From Pseudeuparius sepicola (Eukaryota > Arthropoda > Insecta > Coleoptera > Anthribidae): a stretch of DNA of 64,000 nt. The notes under the pieces are model-generated. The model was given only the letters and a program-made list of their open reading frames with translations, searched no databases and was not told where the DNA came from. The DNA lies in contig OY987298.1 of assembly GCA_963920635.1 (NCBI GenBank), forward strand, positions 37,107,787 to 37,171,786. Reading direction: 5' to 3'. Both the position numbers and the translations under genes were made by a program. How positions within the stretch are numbered: position 1 is the stretch's first letter; every line of letters begins with the position of its first letter. Positions 30,786 to 43,427 of this stretch are shown piece after piece.

Positions 30786-31790
30786 TCAGGCTGATGGTTT
30801 AATGTTCGAAGGTATCATTACTATGTCAATACGGTCTTCCTCGTAATGTTTTTTTACATTGGCTTTATCACTTCAGGACATTGGCTCAATGTTACAAGTC
30901 ATTATTATTATGTAGAAAAGGTCATGCTCGTAGTGATTTCCTGTACATTGGTCTATCAGCTCAGGGCATTGGCTTAATGTTCGAGGACATTAATATTATG
31001 ATATCACAGACATTCTCATGATGATCTATTATCATTGGTCAATCACTTCAGGGCATTGGCTTAATGTTCGATGACATTAATATTAGGATTCGTCATGATG
31101 ATTTATTATACAGGGTGTGTCAGAACTCTTTTTTATTGATTATTTTGCTAAAAATGAACGGATTTTGTTTATTAGACAAATTATTCGATTCAGAAAAAAT
31201 GGAACCAAATGGCTGTTCATACGTTGCTATAAAAGGTATCAAAAACAGATTGTAAGAAAAAATTAAGTCAAATTCTGCTAACAGCTTTTGCTAATGAGTA
31301 TATACCGAGCATATACTGAGTAGGTACGGTAGGTCAGTTTCCATTTCCGACTTCTGGTTTAGCCGGAGGTAGCGGCCACTTAGACAGCATCTTGATCTTG
31401 ATCTATACTATACTTGAATATTACCTTCTGGATGTACTGTAATGAACATGTAAAAACATATGTTGGTTAGTTTTAAATATTTATAGTCATGTTGTGTATA
31501 TTATATTGCTGGAATCGCTGGAATATACATATATACCAGGTGGCTCAAGGCCGCCACTTCAGGATGAATGGGAAATCGAAAATGGCAACTGACATTTTTA
31601 TCATACTTCCTGTATATTCATGATCACGTATACAGTGGTTCGTATTTTTTCTAAACCATATTATTTTTTATAAATCGTTAAATCTGTTAACATTTTTAGC
31701 AATATAATCAATAAAAAACGAGTAATGACACACCCTGTATACATACTTCTATCACTTCGGACCTTTGGTTCAATGTTCGATGTAATTTTA
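30786..31790. repeat. 87-88-bp satellite array, interrupted
   Basis: Monomers start with TTCAGG-CATTGGCTTAATGTT at about 30,785, 30,872, 30,960 and 31,047, a spacing of 87-88 bp. The array is cut at 31,110 by a 627-bp element and resumes after 31,738 with CACTTCGGACC and TTCAATGTTCGATG. More diverged ACATTGGCT-like traces occur to 33.8 kb. Confidence 0.75.
31111..31737. mobile_element. TIR element (627 bp), mariner-type ends
   Basis: CAGGGTGTGTCAGAACTC and TTTTTATTGATTATTTTGCT at the left are inverted at the right, ending ACACACCCTG. Arms are about 100 bp and TA flanks both sides. It is inserted in a satellite monomer; joining the flanks at one TA restores monomer-like sequence. Confidence 0.8.
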
Positions 31791-34700
31791 TTTAGAAACC
31801 AAATTCTTCTATAAAATTTACAATGGATAGGTAAAATCTAGGTCAAAAGAACTAAGAACACAACAGCGAAATTCTTATAGAACCATTTATTAAACATTTT
31901 TTAAATATTCCCATAAACATGTGTTTTGGAGTAGGAATTTGTAGACTGTATTCTATACAAAAAATTTGTCTAAAAAGGTTTGAAACATAACGCTATTGGA
32001 AAATTGCTGGGAGTTAAAGTAGTTATTTTTGAAATGGCATGTTATTTTATATTTTTAGATAAGCAACATTTTTATGAGGTTTCGTTTTGTCATTACTCGT
32101 GACTATAGGTACTTACAGCATCACACTGTACCTTAATGCATGGACGTACTACTTTTTCCTGTTGCAATCTCTCTAGTAGAGTTCTGATGAGAGTCTTGCC
32201 TTACTATTCATCATTCATAGACTCGAATGTGCCTATAGGTGTAACTTTTATTGTGGTACTTCCTTTTCCGAGCTTATTAGAAGTTCGACCCCATTCTCCG
32301 GTCCTATGACCATAGTAAAGTTCATATTTCTGAAAATACAACAAATTAAATTAAAAATAGCCTCAAAAATGCTGTTTATGTAACGAGTTAGGAAAAAGTC
32401 TCTTACTTTTCCTAATTAGGACGATTTGACACCCTTGAGTCTTCCAAATCTTCAACATTATGTAGGTATATATCAAAATTTGAAGTATAAACTTCCAGCC
32501 TAAATCTTGACGGTTGTTTGTAAAATGGTAATTTTTCTATAACAGCTGAGTTGAGTCTATTGCACTAATTTCGTTTAGACGATACCTGCTGTCCAGCAAT
32601 GGTCAAATTTTTCTTGTGACAAGTTTTCAGATTTCAATGATCTTATAGTGTTTCGTCTGTATCTTCTGAGTGGTACATACTAAAACAATTATGATTAGAT
32701 AGGCATTAGATATTAGATATCTAATAAATTAATGAAAACAGCATATATATAGGTCTGTAGGTATAATATTTTGAATGTGTGTGAAAGTTTTCATAGTTTT
32801 CAGAGTTTAATTTCGCTGGTTGTGCACACACACAATCAAAAATCCATTAAATTTCTTTGGATCAACAAAATTGTTCGAGGGCGTTTGATCGTGACTTATC
32901 ATAACTTAAAGGTTAACCTTTTTTAAAGATGCGTTTAAACCGAAAATATACGCGGCGAGCGGTGGGGACCACTGTAAATCACTGTATTTTCTGTTACTTT
33001 AACCAAAGTCTAGAATATTATCTATAGACTTTGCTTTAACCATAATATCGGAAATTGGCATATTTAATACTAGATGACTTACCTTAGCAAAACTCTCAAA
33101 CAGAATCGTTACACTAACAGATCGTATTAGTATTATACGCATAGACACAGGATAAATTTAGTAGTTAACACACCGGCAGAAAGTTTCATACTATAGAGTA
33201 CAGCGTGATGGCGTTGGGACGTGGCGTGGCAGGTCCACAATAAATAAAAAAGACCAGTATTGATAACTTAGGACATTGTCGCAAGGCACAAGGACATTGA
33301 CAGCACGCATTAATATATTAACTAATGATATTGTTCCTTATATTTATGCTTGGGTACATTGGCTGATGTTTTTGAACATTACTATGATAATACAGTTGTA
33401 TTAAACTATAAAACTGTACGTTGACATAATCACCACTAAACATTAGACAATTACGTTATACATCATAGCAACAACATACAGTGATGAACGGTACATAATA
33501 TTAAACACCTTGAAATCATTAAGTCAATGTATTTGTGCCTTGTTTCAATGCCCAATTTGCATTCACACAACGTATTATTCACTGTAGGCATCACTTTTTA
33601 CATTGAGTTAACGACTTTAGTACATTATAATAATGTTCGTTGGGTCATTATGTTAATGAACATGTTAATTACCTAATCACCAACATTCATTGTTACAATC
33701 ATTTTTGTTCATTGTGTCGATGAAAAAGGCATTGTGACAATGGCTCTGAAGTTAATCACTAGTGGTGATTAATATCATGCCAAGAATTTCTTTCTGTATA
33801 GAGATTCCATGATGCTGTGCTGTTGCATTAAGTTTCAGTGTTGAGTGAAGGAATATAAAGAGAACAATGTAAACTGGCGCAAGAACAATGAAAATAATTT
33901 AGGACCGTTGAGTGAAAGAAAGTTATACCTCTATCGAATCTCAATCAATCAGTCAGGGTTGGTTCAACGATAATCTTAAAGATAACGTAGCTGTTTTTCC
34001 TTTATACAAAATAATGTATTACCACATAATTATAGCGGGCCTTAAATTTACATATTTATAAATCATAATCGTGGTGTAAAAATGGATTTGTAAAATTAGA
34101 GTAGCCAAGCAAATTCAAAGCAATTATGCTTGGTCACAAACAACCAAACATTGCTTGCTGTAAATTTACCATTTATCTTTTTACTTTATACTTATACGTA
34201 GATCCAAAGACGATAGGATCGTCTTATTGTACTATAAAACTTCCTTCTTTTTGGATTACCTTTTTTGCAAAATCAACAAACAACTTTTGCATCCTCAGAT
34301 CCGCGAAACTACAATTATTATCGAAAATGACACATGAAAAAATTTCAATCCTACATACGTACTATCATTTTTTTGCGTTTTCCGTCTTTATGGGCGTCCC
34401 AGATTACGTGGTTAAAATTAATGCACTGATGACCTTGCCCAGAGGACAAGGTCAATAAAACAACTTACGTTTGAAATAAAATTATTCTCCGGGATTTGTC
34501 AATCGTGCACGAGACCAATTCGAAATGCTACGGCGTCCGTAAAAGGAAATTAACTCTTATTTCTCTCCTATCTCAAAGTTCGGAAAGCGCCAAGTCAGCC
34601 GGAACACCGGCCTTTTCCCAGCCCTACAACATTTCACTCAAGCCCTCTCTGGGGTGTCGTCCAAGGGATGGTTGTTGTTCGCGTGTTGTGCCCAAGATCT

Positions 34701-35038
34701 CCCGTGGCGAACGCGATAAACGACAGCAGGTACTTATTTTCTTTTCTGTGGCGTGCGACGGCGTAAATTGGATTTCTCCGTAAAAGGAGAACGGCGTTTC
34801 TTAGAGGAAGCGGGCTTTTGGGAGGAAATCGGCCAGCCTGGACCAGACATTAAAAATTATCTTTGTAAGAATATATTATCTACTCCAAAGTAGGCAAAGA
34901 AACTTTTGATCGGTTTTAGGGATTTTAACAAATCTGCCTTAGGGCGCAATAGTATGTATATTTTACGTCCTATAGGGCCCGCAAAATGGTAAGTGTGGTT
35001 TTAGACCTGGTAGTACAAAAATTACTATGTATTTTAGA
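31791..35038. other. Host DNA, no gene recognised
   Basis: No convincing exon. Near 33,000-33,037 AAAGTCTAGA and CTATAGACTTT are inverted. The segment 34,583-34,694 has a diverged relative at 44.0 kb and is listed separately. Confidence 0.3.
34583..34694 (+). repeat. Segment homologous to 44.0 kb
   Basis: GCCAAGTCAGCCGGAACA, a CTCTCTGGGGTGTCGTCCAAG step and GGTTGTTGTT match in order the stretch at 44,000-44,104 (GCCAACTCAGCCGAAAC, CTCTCGGGGGTATCGCCCAAG, GGCTGTTGTT). The nature of the shared unit is unknown. Confidence 0.55.
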
Positions 35039-35120
35039 TCCATTTAATAGTTATTTGTCTACCAAGGCACAGAAGTTCAACTTTTTATAACGAACGTGGA
35101 ATTTACTTGGAATAACGTCG
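35039..35120. repeat. Partial head of the hairpin repeat unit
   Basis: ATAGTTATTTGTCTACCAAG and GAAGTTCAACTTTTTAT match the start of the 14.2-kb and 41-kb units. The hairpin's second arm is absent. Confidence 0.5.
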
Positions 35121-35200
35121 TTCAGCTAACAGCATAACCAAACCATCATCAAGGTTAGTTACCTTAGTTGTAAAATTTAATCAGGGCATCGCTTATTATT

Positions 35201-35237
35201 AACAAAGTCTAGAGAATAGTATTCTCTAGACTTTGTT
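35201..35237. repeat. 37-bp palindrome with AAAGTCTAGA arms
   Basis: AACAAAGTCTAGAGAATA is followed after one base by its inverse. The AAAGTCTAGA motif recurs at about 26,530, 33,000 and 49,115. Confidence 0.8.
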
Positions 35238-35390
35238 ATTAATACAAACATTCACGTTTTTTAGTTCTACTAGTCCTAATTTACTTTCAGGTAACAAAAA
35301 CAATCAAATAGAAAAACTATTGTGACGTAATTTTTTAAAGTGCTCAAATTGGCAGGAAACTAGAAAATTGTATGGATACATTTTCAATTT

Positions 35391-35620
35391 TGCCTAGAAA
35401 GATGCTCTTGCAAGAAACATTTCTGGCACATGTGTTTTTTCTTGCGAATATTATTTCATGAATACGATTCCTTTATTATATTCCTGTACATTTATATCTC
35501 CAAAACTTCATTTTGAATGACTTTCCTGTTTTAAATAATTGCGAAAGTGACAGTTTCGGCTAGGGCATCCGAGTGACAAACATGACTCTTGGATGTCCAA
35601 AGAAGGCGAGATTTTTACAG
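35391..35620 (+). repeat. Dispersed family R1, copy 1 (partial)
   Basis: CATTTTGAATGAC, TAAATAATTGCGAAAGTGAC and TTGGATGTCCAAAGAAGGCG match the copies at 45.2-45.9 and 57.3-57.8 kb. Non-coding. Confidence 0.55.
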
Positions 35621-37080
35621 ACAGAAGGGGCGAGTCAAAGAAATTCCTTCTCTTACGAGACTATCAGGAAGTAACGATGTACAGGATGTTGTGAACGATA
35701 TAAGTTTTTTATTTCTAGATTCAAAAAAGTTTTACATGGAAATTGTTGCTGTGAGAATCCAGATATTACATCAGTTTTGAAATATTAGATATAACCGTCG
35801 ATGGAGGATCAATCAATGATATAACTAAATTTGAGCTTTCATAAGATAAAAAATTAAATTATTTGGAAAAAATATTAATGACGCATTTGTTATAAAGCGA
35901 AATATCCCATTTAATTTGATGTGTCACACTTTTGCCACAAAAAATATTGGTAATATTTGTGATTGGCATAAGATATAGTTACCCATGGAATCGTAGACTT
36001 TTTCTGTTATGAAAATAAATTAAAGATACTTAATATATTTAATTTAAATAACACTTAACATTTTGGTGATGGTAATGCCAAAGCAATAATTATCTTAAAA
36101 ATGATAACAAAAAAATTCCTGTTACAATAAATGCTCAGTATGAACACCTACTTTTCACAACATTCTTCAACATTTTATCTTTTCAGCTTCAGCATTTCAA
36201 TTATTCTCATTATTCTCATTCAGTACTACACATTTATAGCTGTTGAGTACAATTTTCTGTTTAAGTACCTAACCCATTCGTGTCATTATTCGCCAATTTA
36301 GGGCATTACAGAGATAGCTAGATTATTTTTTATCTTTTACTTTCGCAAAATTTTTGATTCCTATAGAAACTGAATGTCAAATTAGAGGTTTTTTGTATTT
36401 AGGTTACGATTTATGTAAAATTAAAGGCGGAGTGTTTTTTAATAGGGAACTGAAACAGTGTATGTTTGGTTGCACTCCATAAGAAAACTTATTAGGCGTA
36501 AATATGAATACAATGTATTTTGAATTGTATCCAAAAAGTAGTAGTAATTTATGCAGACCATGCAATCTTCAATAGCTGATAAAATTATTGGAACTGGACA
36601 GAAACTAGAGCAGAGGTTTTGTACAGTAGAAGACATTGCTAGGATGTGTTCTAGATTATATTATATACAGTATGTCTACGGAGTTCACATAAGGTGTAAA
36701 TAACAAAAAAAATTCGAGTTTAAATTTGAGCTCCTGGCAGCCCTGCCTGGTTTGAAACTAATTTGTGACATAATTTTACTTTCGAAAAATCGCGTAGGAA
36801 TGCCTTAGAAATTATGAAGAAACTAATTTTCCACATCAGGAAGGTGCCCTTTTTGTAGGGTTCACGACAACATATTATTAAGGAAATTTGTTCAGAATGA
36901 AAAACTGAGTAGAATTACGAAATTTCAAAAGTCTAAGCCTACTTTGATTTTTTGGCATTTTCCCACTTTTTTTTTAGAAAAGTGCACTTTGTGTACCTTA
37001 CACATCTAAAGAAGAAAACTTGTTCACAATGAAAAACTGGATAGGTGTGAAAAAATTTAAACAGAGGTCAAACAAACAGT
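35621..37080. other. AT-rich host DNA, no gene recognised
   Basis: A solo TACAGTATGTCTACGG at about 36,665 resembles the end of the 28.1-kb mariner. Nothing else can be supported. Confidence 0.3.
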
Positions 37081-37084
37081 TTAG

Positions 37085-37440
37085 CAATGTATTAATTTAT
37101 ATACAATGTATAGTAATCCCGCAACATGATTTTCAGCTGCATAATTTAGAACATAGAAATTTTGGCAAGTCGGCGTTTGTATTGAGCACATCCGCGGTTG
37201 CGAAGCAACGACGTGATAAAATGACATACCGCTTTGGCATTTCCCAAGAGAATTTCTCACTAGCAAAGGCATAATAATATGATTGGTTGAATTTTTAAGA
37301 AAGGAGCTACTTTATTGCATACCAGCAGTATGAGGGAAATAATCGTTAGCAAGTGCATATTTATGATCGGTTCACCTTTTAAGAAAGGAGCTACCTTATT
37401 GAATAGAAGCAGTACGAGGGAAATAATTTCAAAGCTATAA
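37085..37440 (+). repeat. Dispersed family R1, copy 2, followed by an 83-bp direct repeat
   Basis: TTTTCAGCTGCATAATTTAG, GGCAAGTCGG and CATCCGCGGTTGCGAA match 45.6-45.8 kb. AAGAAAGGAGCTAC with AGCAGTA-GAGGGAAATAAT then occurs twice, at about 37,298 and 37,381. Confidence 0.55.
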
Positions 37441-37987
37441 AATAGCATATTTCTCAGTATGCAAGAACGGTAAAAATTCTTCTTATCCCATTAACTTAGT
37501 TTACACGGTCTAGTAACGTGAAGGATATAAAAATCTTAACTTTTTCTTACGTTTCTAACGTTTCGGAGTCACAACTTCTCGACAGAAAATAATGATTGTC
37601 GAAAATACAAAGTTGAAAAGTTCAAGGTCGTATAGTTTCCAAAAAGCTGGAGCAAATATATAACATCTATATATCGGTGGAATGGAATAGAAGGCTAGAC
37701 TCCAAAAATTTAATAATAGGGTGTTCTAATATTAAAAAAAACATAAGTTCGGTTAGAAGCGTGACCGTGACCGGTACAGTACCTATAGTAAAGTAGCCTC
37801 CCAAATCGAATCCCTATATTTTTAACTTCTAAACCATTAGTAGCGCCGTAGATCGCTACTTTACATACAGTGTATCTGGTTTTTCATGTTAACAAAAGAT
37901 ATGTCTCTAGAAGTTCATAATTTGCGTAGTATTGGTTGCCGCGAAATGCTGACCTACTGCGATTTTTTAAGGGGTGCGTTTTTCGAA

Positions 37988-38760
37988 AAGCGATATTAGG
38001 CATTTCTATTTAAAATCTGACACCACAGCGTTAATCAGGACGCACCAAAACCCCCACATACCAAATTTCAACAAAAAATATACAAGGAGTTCCATTCCGC
38101 AGGGTGTCAAAGTTGAACAAAACAGGACTTTTAAAGACATCTGGCGAGTCAAGAGTTGGATGGCCAACAGGGCCACTCAAAGTGTTGGTGAGCACAGATT
38201 CAATACAAAAATATACAGGGTACTTTTCTCTGGACCATCTTAAAATGCTGACTTTTTATGAAACTTTGTACGGGTCAAGAATGCTCTGGAATTATTGAAT
38301 AAACACAAAAGTAAGTAATTTTTTTACAAAATGCCAACCGACAAATAAAAACCAATTTAAATTATTGGACCTTTCTCAAGAAAGTCATTATCTAAGATGA
38401 TACATTTTCTGTGCGTTTCCTGTTGTGGCACACCAGCCACCTTAACTCATATGGACTTACTGACTGACAGGCTTCTGTATGTTTTAGACTAAGTGTGTTT
38501 ATTTATTTATAGTGTCTGGGGTGGCTTTGGCCCATACAAAGTCTCAAAAATTTTGAATTGGCACAGGCTCGGGCACAGAGAACACCTTGCATATTTTTTA
38601 TTGGATCTTTGCACATCAACACTGTGAGAGGTGCTGTTAATCATTCAACTGTTTCCAAGTAATTCCATGGCACACATGACTCGTCAGATGCCTTTGAAAT
38701 TCCTGTTTTGCTCAACTTTTTCACCTTGCAGAATAGAACTCCCTGTATATTTTCAGTATT
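37988..38760 (-). mobile_element. Fold-back family A, copy 2 (reverse orientation)
   Basis: The same arms as 25.25-26.13 kb (CTATTTAAAATCTGACACCA, GGCGAGTCAAGAGTTGG and the inverse GACTCGTCAGATGCC). The central unique part reads in the opposite orientation (TTTCTGTGCGTTTCC then GTTGTGGCACACCAGCCACC). The right arm stops at GAACTCCCTG and lacks the outer ~60 bp. Confidence 0.7.
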
Positions 38761-40735
38761 AGCCACTTTACACAGATAGCGATATTTGTTTCGAGAAATT
38801 AAAAAAGGGCTACTTTACACTATTATCATAAATTAAAAGATAGCAAACAATATGGTCATTCGCTATGAATGACTATATCAACCTATCGAGATTTTAATGA
38901 TCAAAATAATGGATGGAAGCGAAAATGTTTGTTTGCCCTTCGGCGGAACGTAGGCGTTACCAGTTTTATTTAATTTCCACTAGTAAAAGATGTGAAGTTT
39001 TTATGTAACAAAGGATATTATTTTATGTAGCCCTGTCTCAGCAATTTTAATAAGTGGCATAATATATTTGACTAATAATGCGATCTCTCCCGACAGTCAA
39101 AAAACAATGTTCAAGAAATATGTAATTTTCTACTCATTGTTATAAACTACACTACAAGTAATAATATATGAATGATGTTTACAAAACATATTACATGTAA
39201 AATAATGATTCGAATGGGTTTCTTTCCCGTATTTCATATACGGCGAAAACATTTTGATAAAACTAAGGAAAGTGGGTCCTCGACAGACAAGTTTTTTTTA
39301 AGAAGTTTTCCAACAATATTGGCAGGGTCACATTCTGCCTATGTGAATATGTTAAAGATCAGTGAATAATGTAAACGGAGAAGCCAAGAGGGGAGCCGGA
39401 GATGGGAAACTTGATTGCTGGGCATCATCAGTCTCCAGCCTAAGCGAACTGAATTTAAGCATCAACAATTAATGCATTATTTGCTGTATCCTTGAAAGAT
39501 TCTGGATTAGAGAGAATAATACTGTGGAGCGCGCTGAAAAAAAAATAGAAAAACCACGTTGTTTATTTTTTCAACTTTTTGTGACCTTTTTGTAGTAGGT
39601 ATTTTGAATTACAACCGACAATACAAACACACAGCAATGGAAATAATATACAATGTTTCCTTCATTTTAGTGGTCTGGTCACGATATGATATTTTAAACA
39701 ATATTTTAGAAGTTTTATTGATCTAGATCTATAGAAACAGAACAAAACATAAATCCCAAAATGGAAAAATAAAATCTCATCTAAAGTTTCTTCACATATT
39801 TTTTTGCAGTTATTATGTTTTCTGTACCAGTTTTTTCTTATTTTTTGTATGAATGGTAATAATTAAGTTTGCAGGTTAGCTAATTTACAGGGTGATTCAG
39901 TCATGATCTCGGTCATGATGTAAAAAAATAATTGTAACCGCACGTGAAAAAATCTAATGTCAAGTAAAAAATAAATATAAAAATATATTTTCAGAAGTGT
40001 ACTGAAGCCCCTAATTAACGATGCTTATTGCTGGTCAGATAGCAAACTGGCGCGTCGAGGCTGATGACCCGGGGCGCAGTTGCCAGTTGCTCAACATATC
40101 GTAAATTTACTTATTTTTTATTTCCTTCCAGAAATCAAAAAGTATGATAAAGTTTGATAAGTTCCATAATTTTTCTGGTGTTTTGAACTTGTTGGGAAAC
40201 AGTTTATGCTATGGCGATAAATACAGCTTGGTCTAAGTTGATCGATTTATTCATTATTATTTGTAAACGATCTCACTTCGACTTCCTTTAGTCTTGGAGC
40301 AACCTCCCTATTAACGTGGTTGATGTGGGGTAGCCAAATCCGAACACTCACTTTGACAGAATTACCCAAAAACAACACGCCACCTGTTCACAAATGTAGC
40401 CGTGAAGACAACAGAAGATATTGATGCAAAACGCCGGAGACGCTGAATGTCGCAGGGCATCCCGTGGTGCCGCGCGCTTTTCTTCGTAACGGACACAGAC
40501 CGTTGCACCACACCGTTGAGTGATTCCTTTATTCAACGACCACACGCACCATTCTCACCCCACAGAACATCACCAGAAGCAGACTTCCTGTCTCTTTACA
40601 ATCTTCCATCATCCTGCACCGTGCTGCTGCTTTGTTGGGCCATATTAATTACTTCAAGGCACTTTCTCGTGCCTATACTAATTTCTTCCCGATCAACTTC
40701 ATCTCTTTCTCAAAATATATACTATACACTGTCTA
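38761..40735. other. Host DNA, no gene recognised
   Basis: A solo CAGGGTGATTCAGTCATG lies after TTA at about 39,889. GC-richer sequence at 40,340-40,700 has short frames on both strands but no domain and no supported splice structure. Confidence 0.3.
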
Positions 40736-40736
40736 C

Positions 40737-42668
40737 AGGGTGTCCCAGCTAAGACGTTACGAGCGATTATCTAGGTTATTTTTAAGATAAATTGGTTCAA
40801 ATACAGAGCTTGTGTAATTTTTTCGAAAGAATTGAATGCCACCAAGAGAAACGCAGTTAAATTTCAAATAAAAAAGGTATCGCTAAATAATCAAATTTTG
40901 TTATGTTTTTTCATTAGACTAGTAAATTGAACAAAAAATCTGCACCGTATGCTTCAATATCATTTCTGGTTTAGCTGTAGTGACGATTTTTGTGACCCAG
41001 CTAATACTACGTACAAAAATAGTTATTTATCTACCAAGACACTGAAGTTCAACTTTTAATGAGTCATGGAGAATTTTGTTGCCGAGGCCTCTGGTCGAGG
41101 CAAATAAACCACATGAGTCATAAAAAGAACTTCATAAGGGATTACCCGTTAATGAACCGACTGCGCGCGGCGTTGCTTGACTTTGACGATCGCTCTACCT
41201 AGGTCAAGTATGACGAGGCACGGCACTTCCCAACAGAAATTCCAAACTGCTGCCTGTTGTGCAACCTCCATCAAAAATATATTGATATTCAAACCTACTA
41301 AAGTATTTATACTGAAAGAATGCGTTGCTACCTATATGTAACAATTTCGCAATGTGTACGAAAAGTTAAACGGGCCTTTATTGGCCGGGTTTTGAATATT
41401 TGGTCACTTTTGACGGGCGATGGCTCCGCGTCTGAAGTTTGATGTTTACATCTCGTCAAGGCCTACTTATTGAAAAAATTGTACAATAATGGGCCACTTC
41501 AGTGACGATTTCTGAGCTTTTAATGACGATTTTGAGACACTTCACTGCCGATTTCAAGAAATAGTTATTTATGTACCTCGGCACTGAAGTTCAACTTTTT
41601 ATGACTCATGTGGAATTTATTTGCCGAGGCCTCTGGCCGAGGCAAATAAACCACATGAGTCATAAAAAGAACTTCAGTGCCGAGGTACATATTATATATT
41701 TTTTTGAAATTGGAAAAAAAAATGTTTTATTAGGCAAGAAAATAATAATAAGGGATCACCCGTCCATGAACCGACTACGCGCGGCGTTGCTTGACTTTGA
41801 CGATCGCTCTATACCTAGATCAAGTAAGACAAGACACGGCACCTTCGTACAGAAAAACCAAACTGCTGCTTCTTGTGCAGCCCCCATAACAATAATCTAT
41901 TGATATTCAAACCTACTAAAATATGTATACTGAAGGATTGCGCTTCTATAGGAAACAATTTCGCAATGTGTACGAAAAGTTAAATGGGCCTTTATCGGCC
42001 GGGTTTTGAATATTTGGTCACTTTTGACGGGCGATTTCTCGGCGTCTGACGTTTGATGTTTACATCTCGCCAAGGTCTACTTATTGAAAAAATCGTACAA
42101 TAATGTAGCCCATTATTGTACGATTTCTGTGCTTTTAATGACGATTTTGGGACACTTTACTGCCGATTCCAAGAAAAATATATTATTATTTTTCATAAAA
42201 CCGGAAGTGATATTGACGCGTGCGGTGAAGATTTCTTATTCAATCTACTAATCTAATGAAAAATGCAACAAAATCACCATATTCATTTATTAAAAAAATC
42301 GATACCTTTTATGTTTGGAATTCAACTGCGTCTTTCTTGATGGTATGCAATTTATCTTAAAAATTACCAAGACAATCGCTCGTAACGTCTTAGAGAAACC
42401 AAAAAAACGTCACTTCCGGATAAATCGGAAGTGATATTCAAATGTGCGGTGTAGATTTTTTATACACTGTATACCAGCTTAATAAAAAAAATGCAACAAA
42501 ATCGCCATTTGGTTTTTTCAAAAAGATCGGTTACTTTGCGATAACTTTTTTGTTTGAAACTAAATTGTTTTTTTTTCTTGTCGGCATTAAATTCCTTTGA
42601 AAAAACTACACACACAAGTTTAGTTTTTGAACCACCAATAACGTAACGTTTTAACTGAGACACCTTGT
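40737..42668. mobile_element. TIR element carrying a tandem insertion; two nested right ends
   Basis: The left arm (40,737 to about 41,010) begins CAGGGTGTCCCAGCTAAGAC. Its inverse occurs twice in succession at the right: an inner copy (about 42,185-42,400, ending at AACGTCTTAGAGAAACC) and an outer copy (42,400-42,668, ending AACTGAGACACCTTG then TA). All contain an inverted CGGAAGTGA(TA/CG) step and AAAATGCAACAAAATC(A/G)CC. Between the arms lie two hairpin-headed units. Confidence 0.65.
41019..42175. repeat. Two hairpin-headed ~0.55-0.6-kb units in tandem
   Basis: Unit 1 is 41,019-41,559 and unit 2 is 41,560-42,175. The head of unit 2 (41,571-41,690) is a near-perfect hairpin with ~57-bp arms: ATGTACCTCGGCACTGAAG at one side and its inverse at the other. 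Unit 1's head is less perfect. Both end ACTGCCGAT(T/-)CCAAGAAA-like. Unit 2 also has a small ATTGTACGATTT inversion near 42,100. Confidence 0.8.
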
Positions 42669-43029
42669 ATATTCCCAATAACACTGAGTAATAAGTGTTG
42701 CATACACTGCTGCTTTTGTCATCACACCACTACAACGCCAGACGCGCGATGCGCATGTAGGCATGACGACTGAAGCTTATTTTCTCTTATTTCTTACTTA
42801 AAAAACAAGCAAAAGTGCAAAACGGATCGCGGTGTAGACGTTCTTATGTTTTTGTTAGCATTGTTATCGTGAAATTTAAAAATTATGAAAAATGTGTGTG
42901 CAGAATTTCGCGAGAAGTCCCCAAGCAATATGAATATAGTAAAACACACCAGAGAACGCTAGAGACGCAGGGGGGAAGTAAAATAAAAAAACGCGTGAAT
43001 AGGCCATAAAATTGCTGCCGCCACAGGCG

Positions 43030-43205
43030 TCGGTAATAGCTGCGGTGAAAATTTTGATAGTCAGTTGAGGAGTCTGATAAAATAAGTAATTTGAAAGCGT
43101 TATCAGTTGCCTCCTCATCGCAAACCCTTATTACGTTTGCGATAATTTCCCTGGCTTGGCTATGTATGGTCTTTCCGCGGACACTGGTCTTTATCCAACC
43201 ACTAC
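43030..43205 (-). pseudogene. Possible transposase N-terminal fragment
   Basis: The minus frame reads SVRGKTIHSQAREIIANVI then RVCDEEA. In another frame TIKIFTAAITDACGGS follows. An opening of the type RGK-x-x-HSQ-x-REI-x-x-NV, then an A-x-x-x-A-G-S helix-turn-helix, resembles the N-terminus of a group of IS630/Tc1-like insect transposases as I remember them. The frame change and lack of catalytic motifs make it at best a relic. Confidence 0.35.
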
Positions 43206-43427
43206 TAACACCGCAAAACTCAAATTGTCTCCCTTCGCGCACGGCTATGAGGAGAAGACTACTTACTGTACAGATATTTAGGACCGCCAGTCGCTCTAAG
43301 AAATATTCAGCTTGGGGTACTGATAGCAGGGTGAATCTTTACTGCGGGTTTGCTAGGTGTTGCCGGATCGCAAAAAACCTGTACAATTCTGGTACACTAG
43401 CGTAATGGCTTTGGTTTGTTATATTTC

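Noticed and set aside
34126..34458. 110-codon plus-strand frame
   Set aside because: Composition typical of AT-rich non-coding DNA and no family features.
40447..40752. 101-codon plus-strand frame in a GC-richer stretch
   Set aside because: No domain, no splice context, and it runs into the terminal repeat of a transposon.
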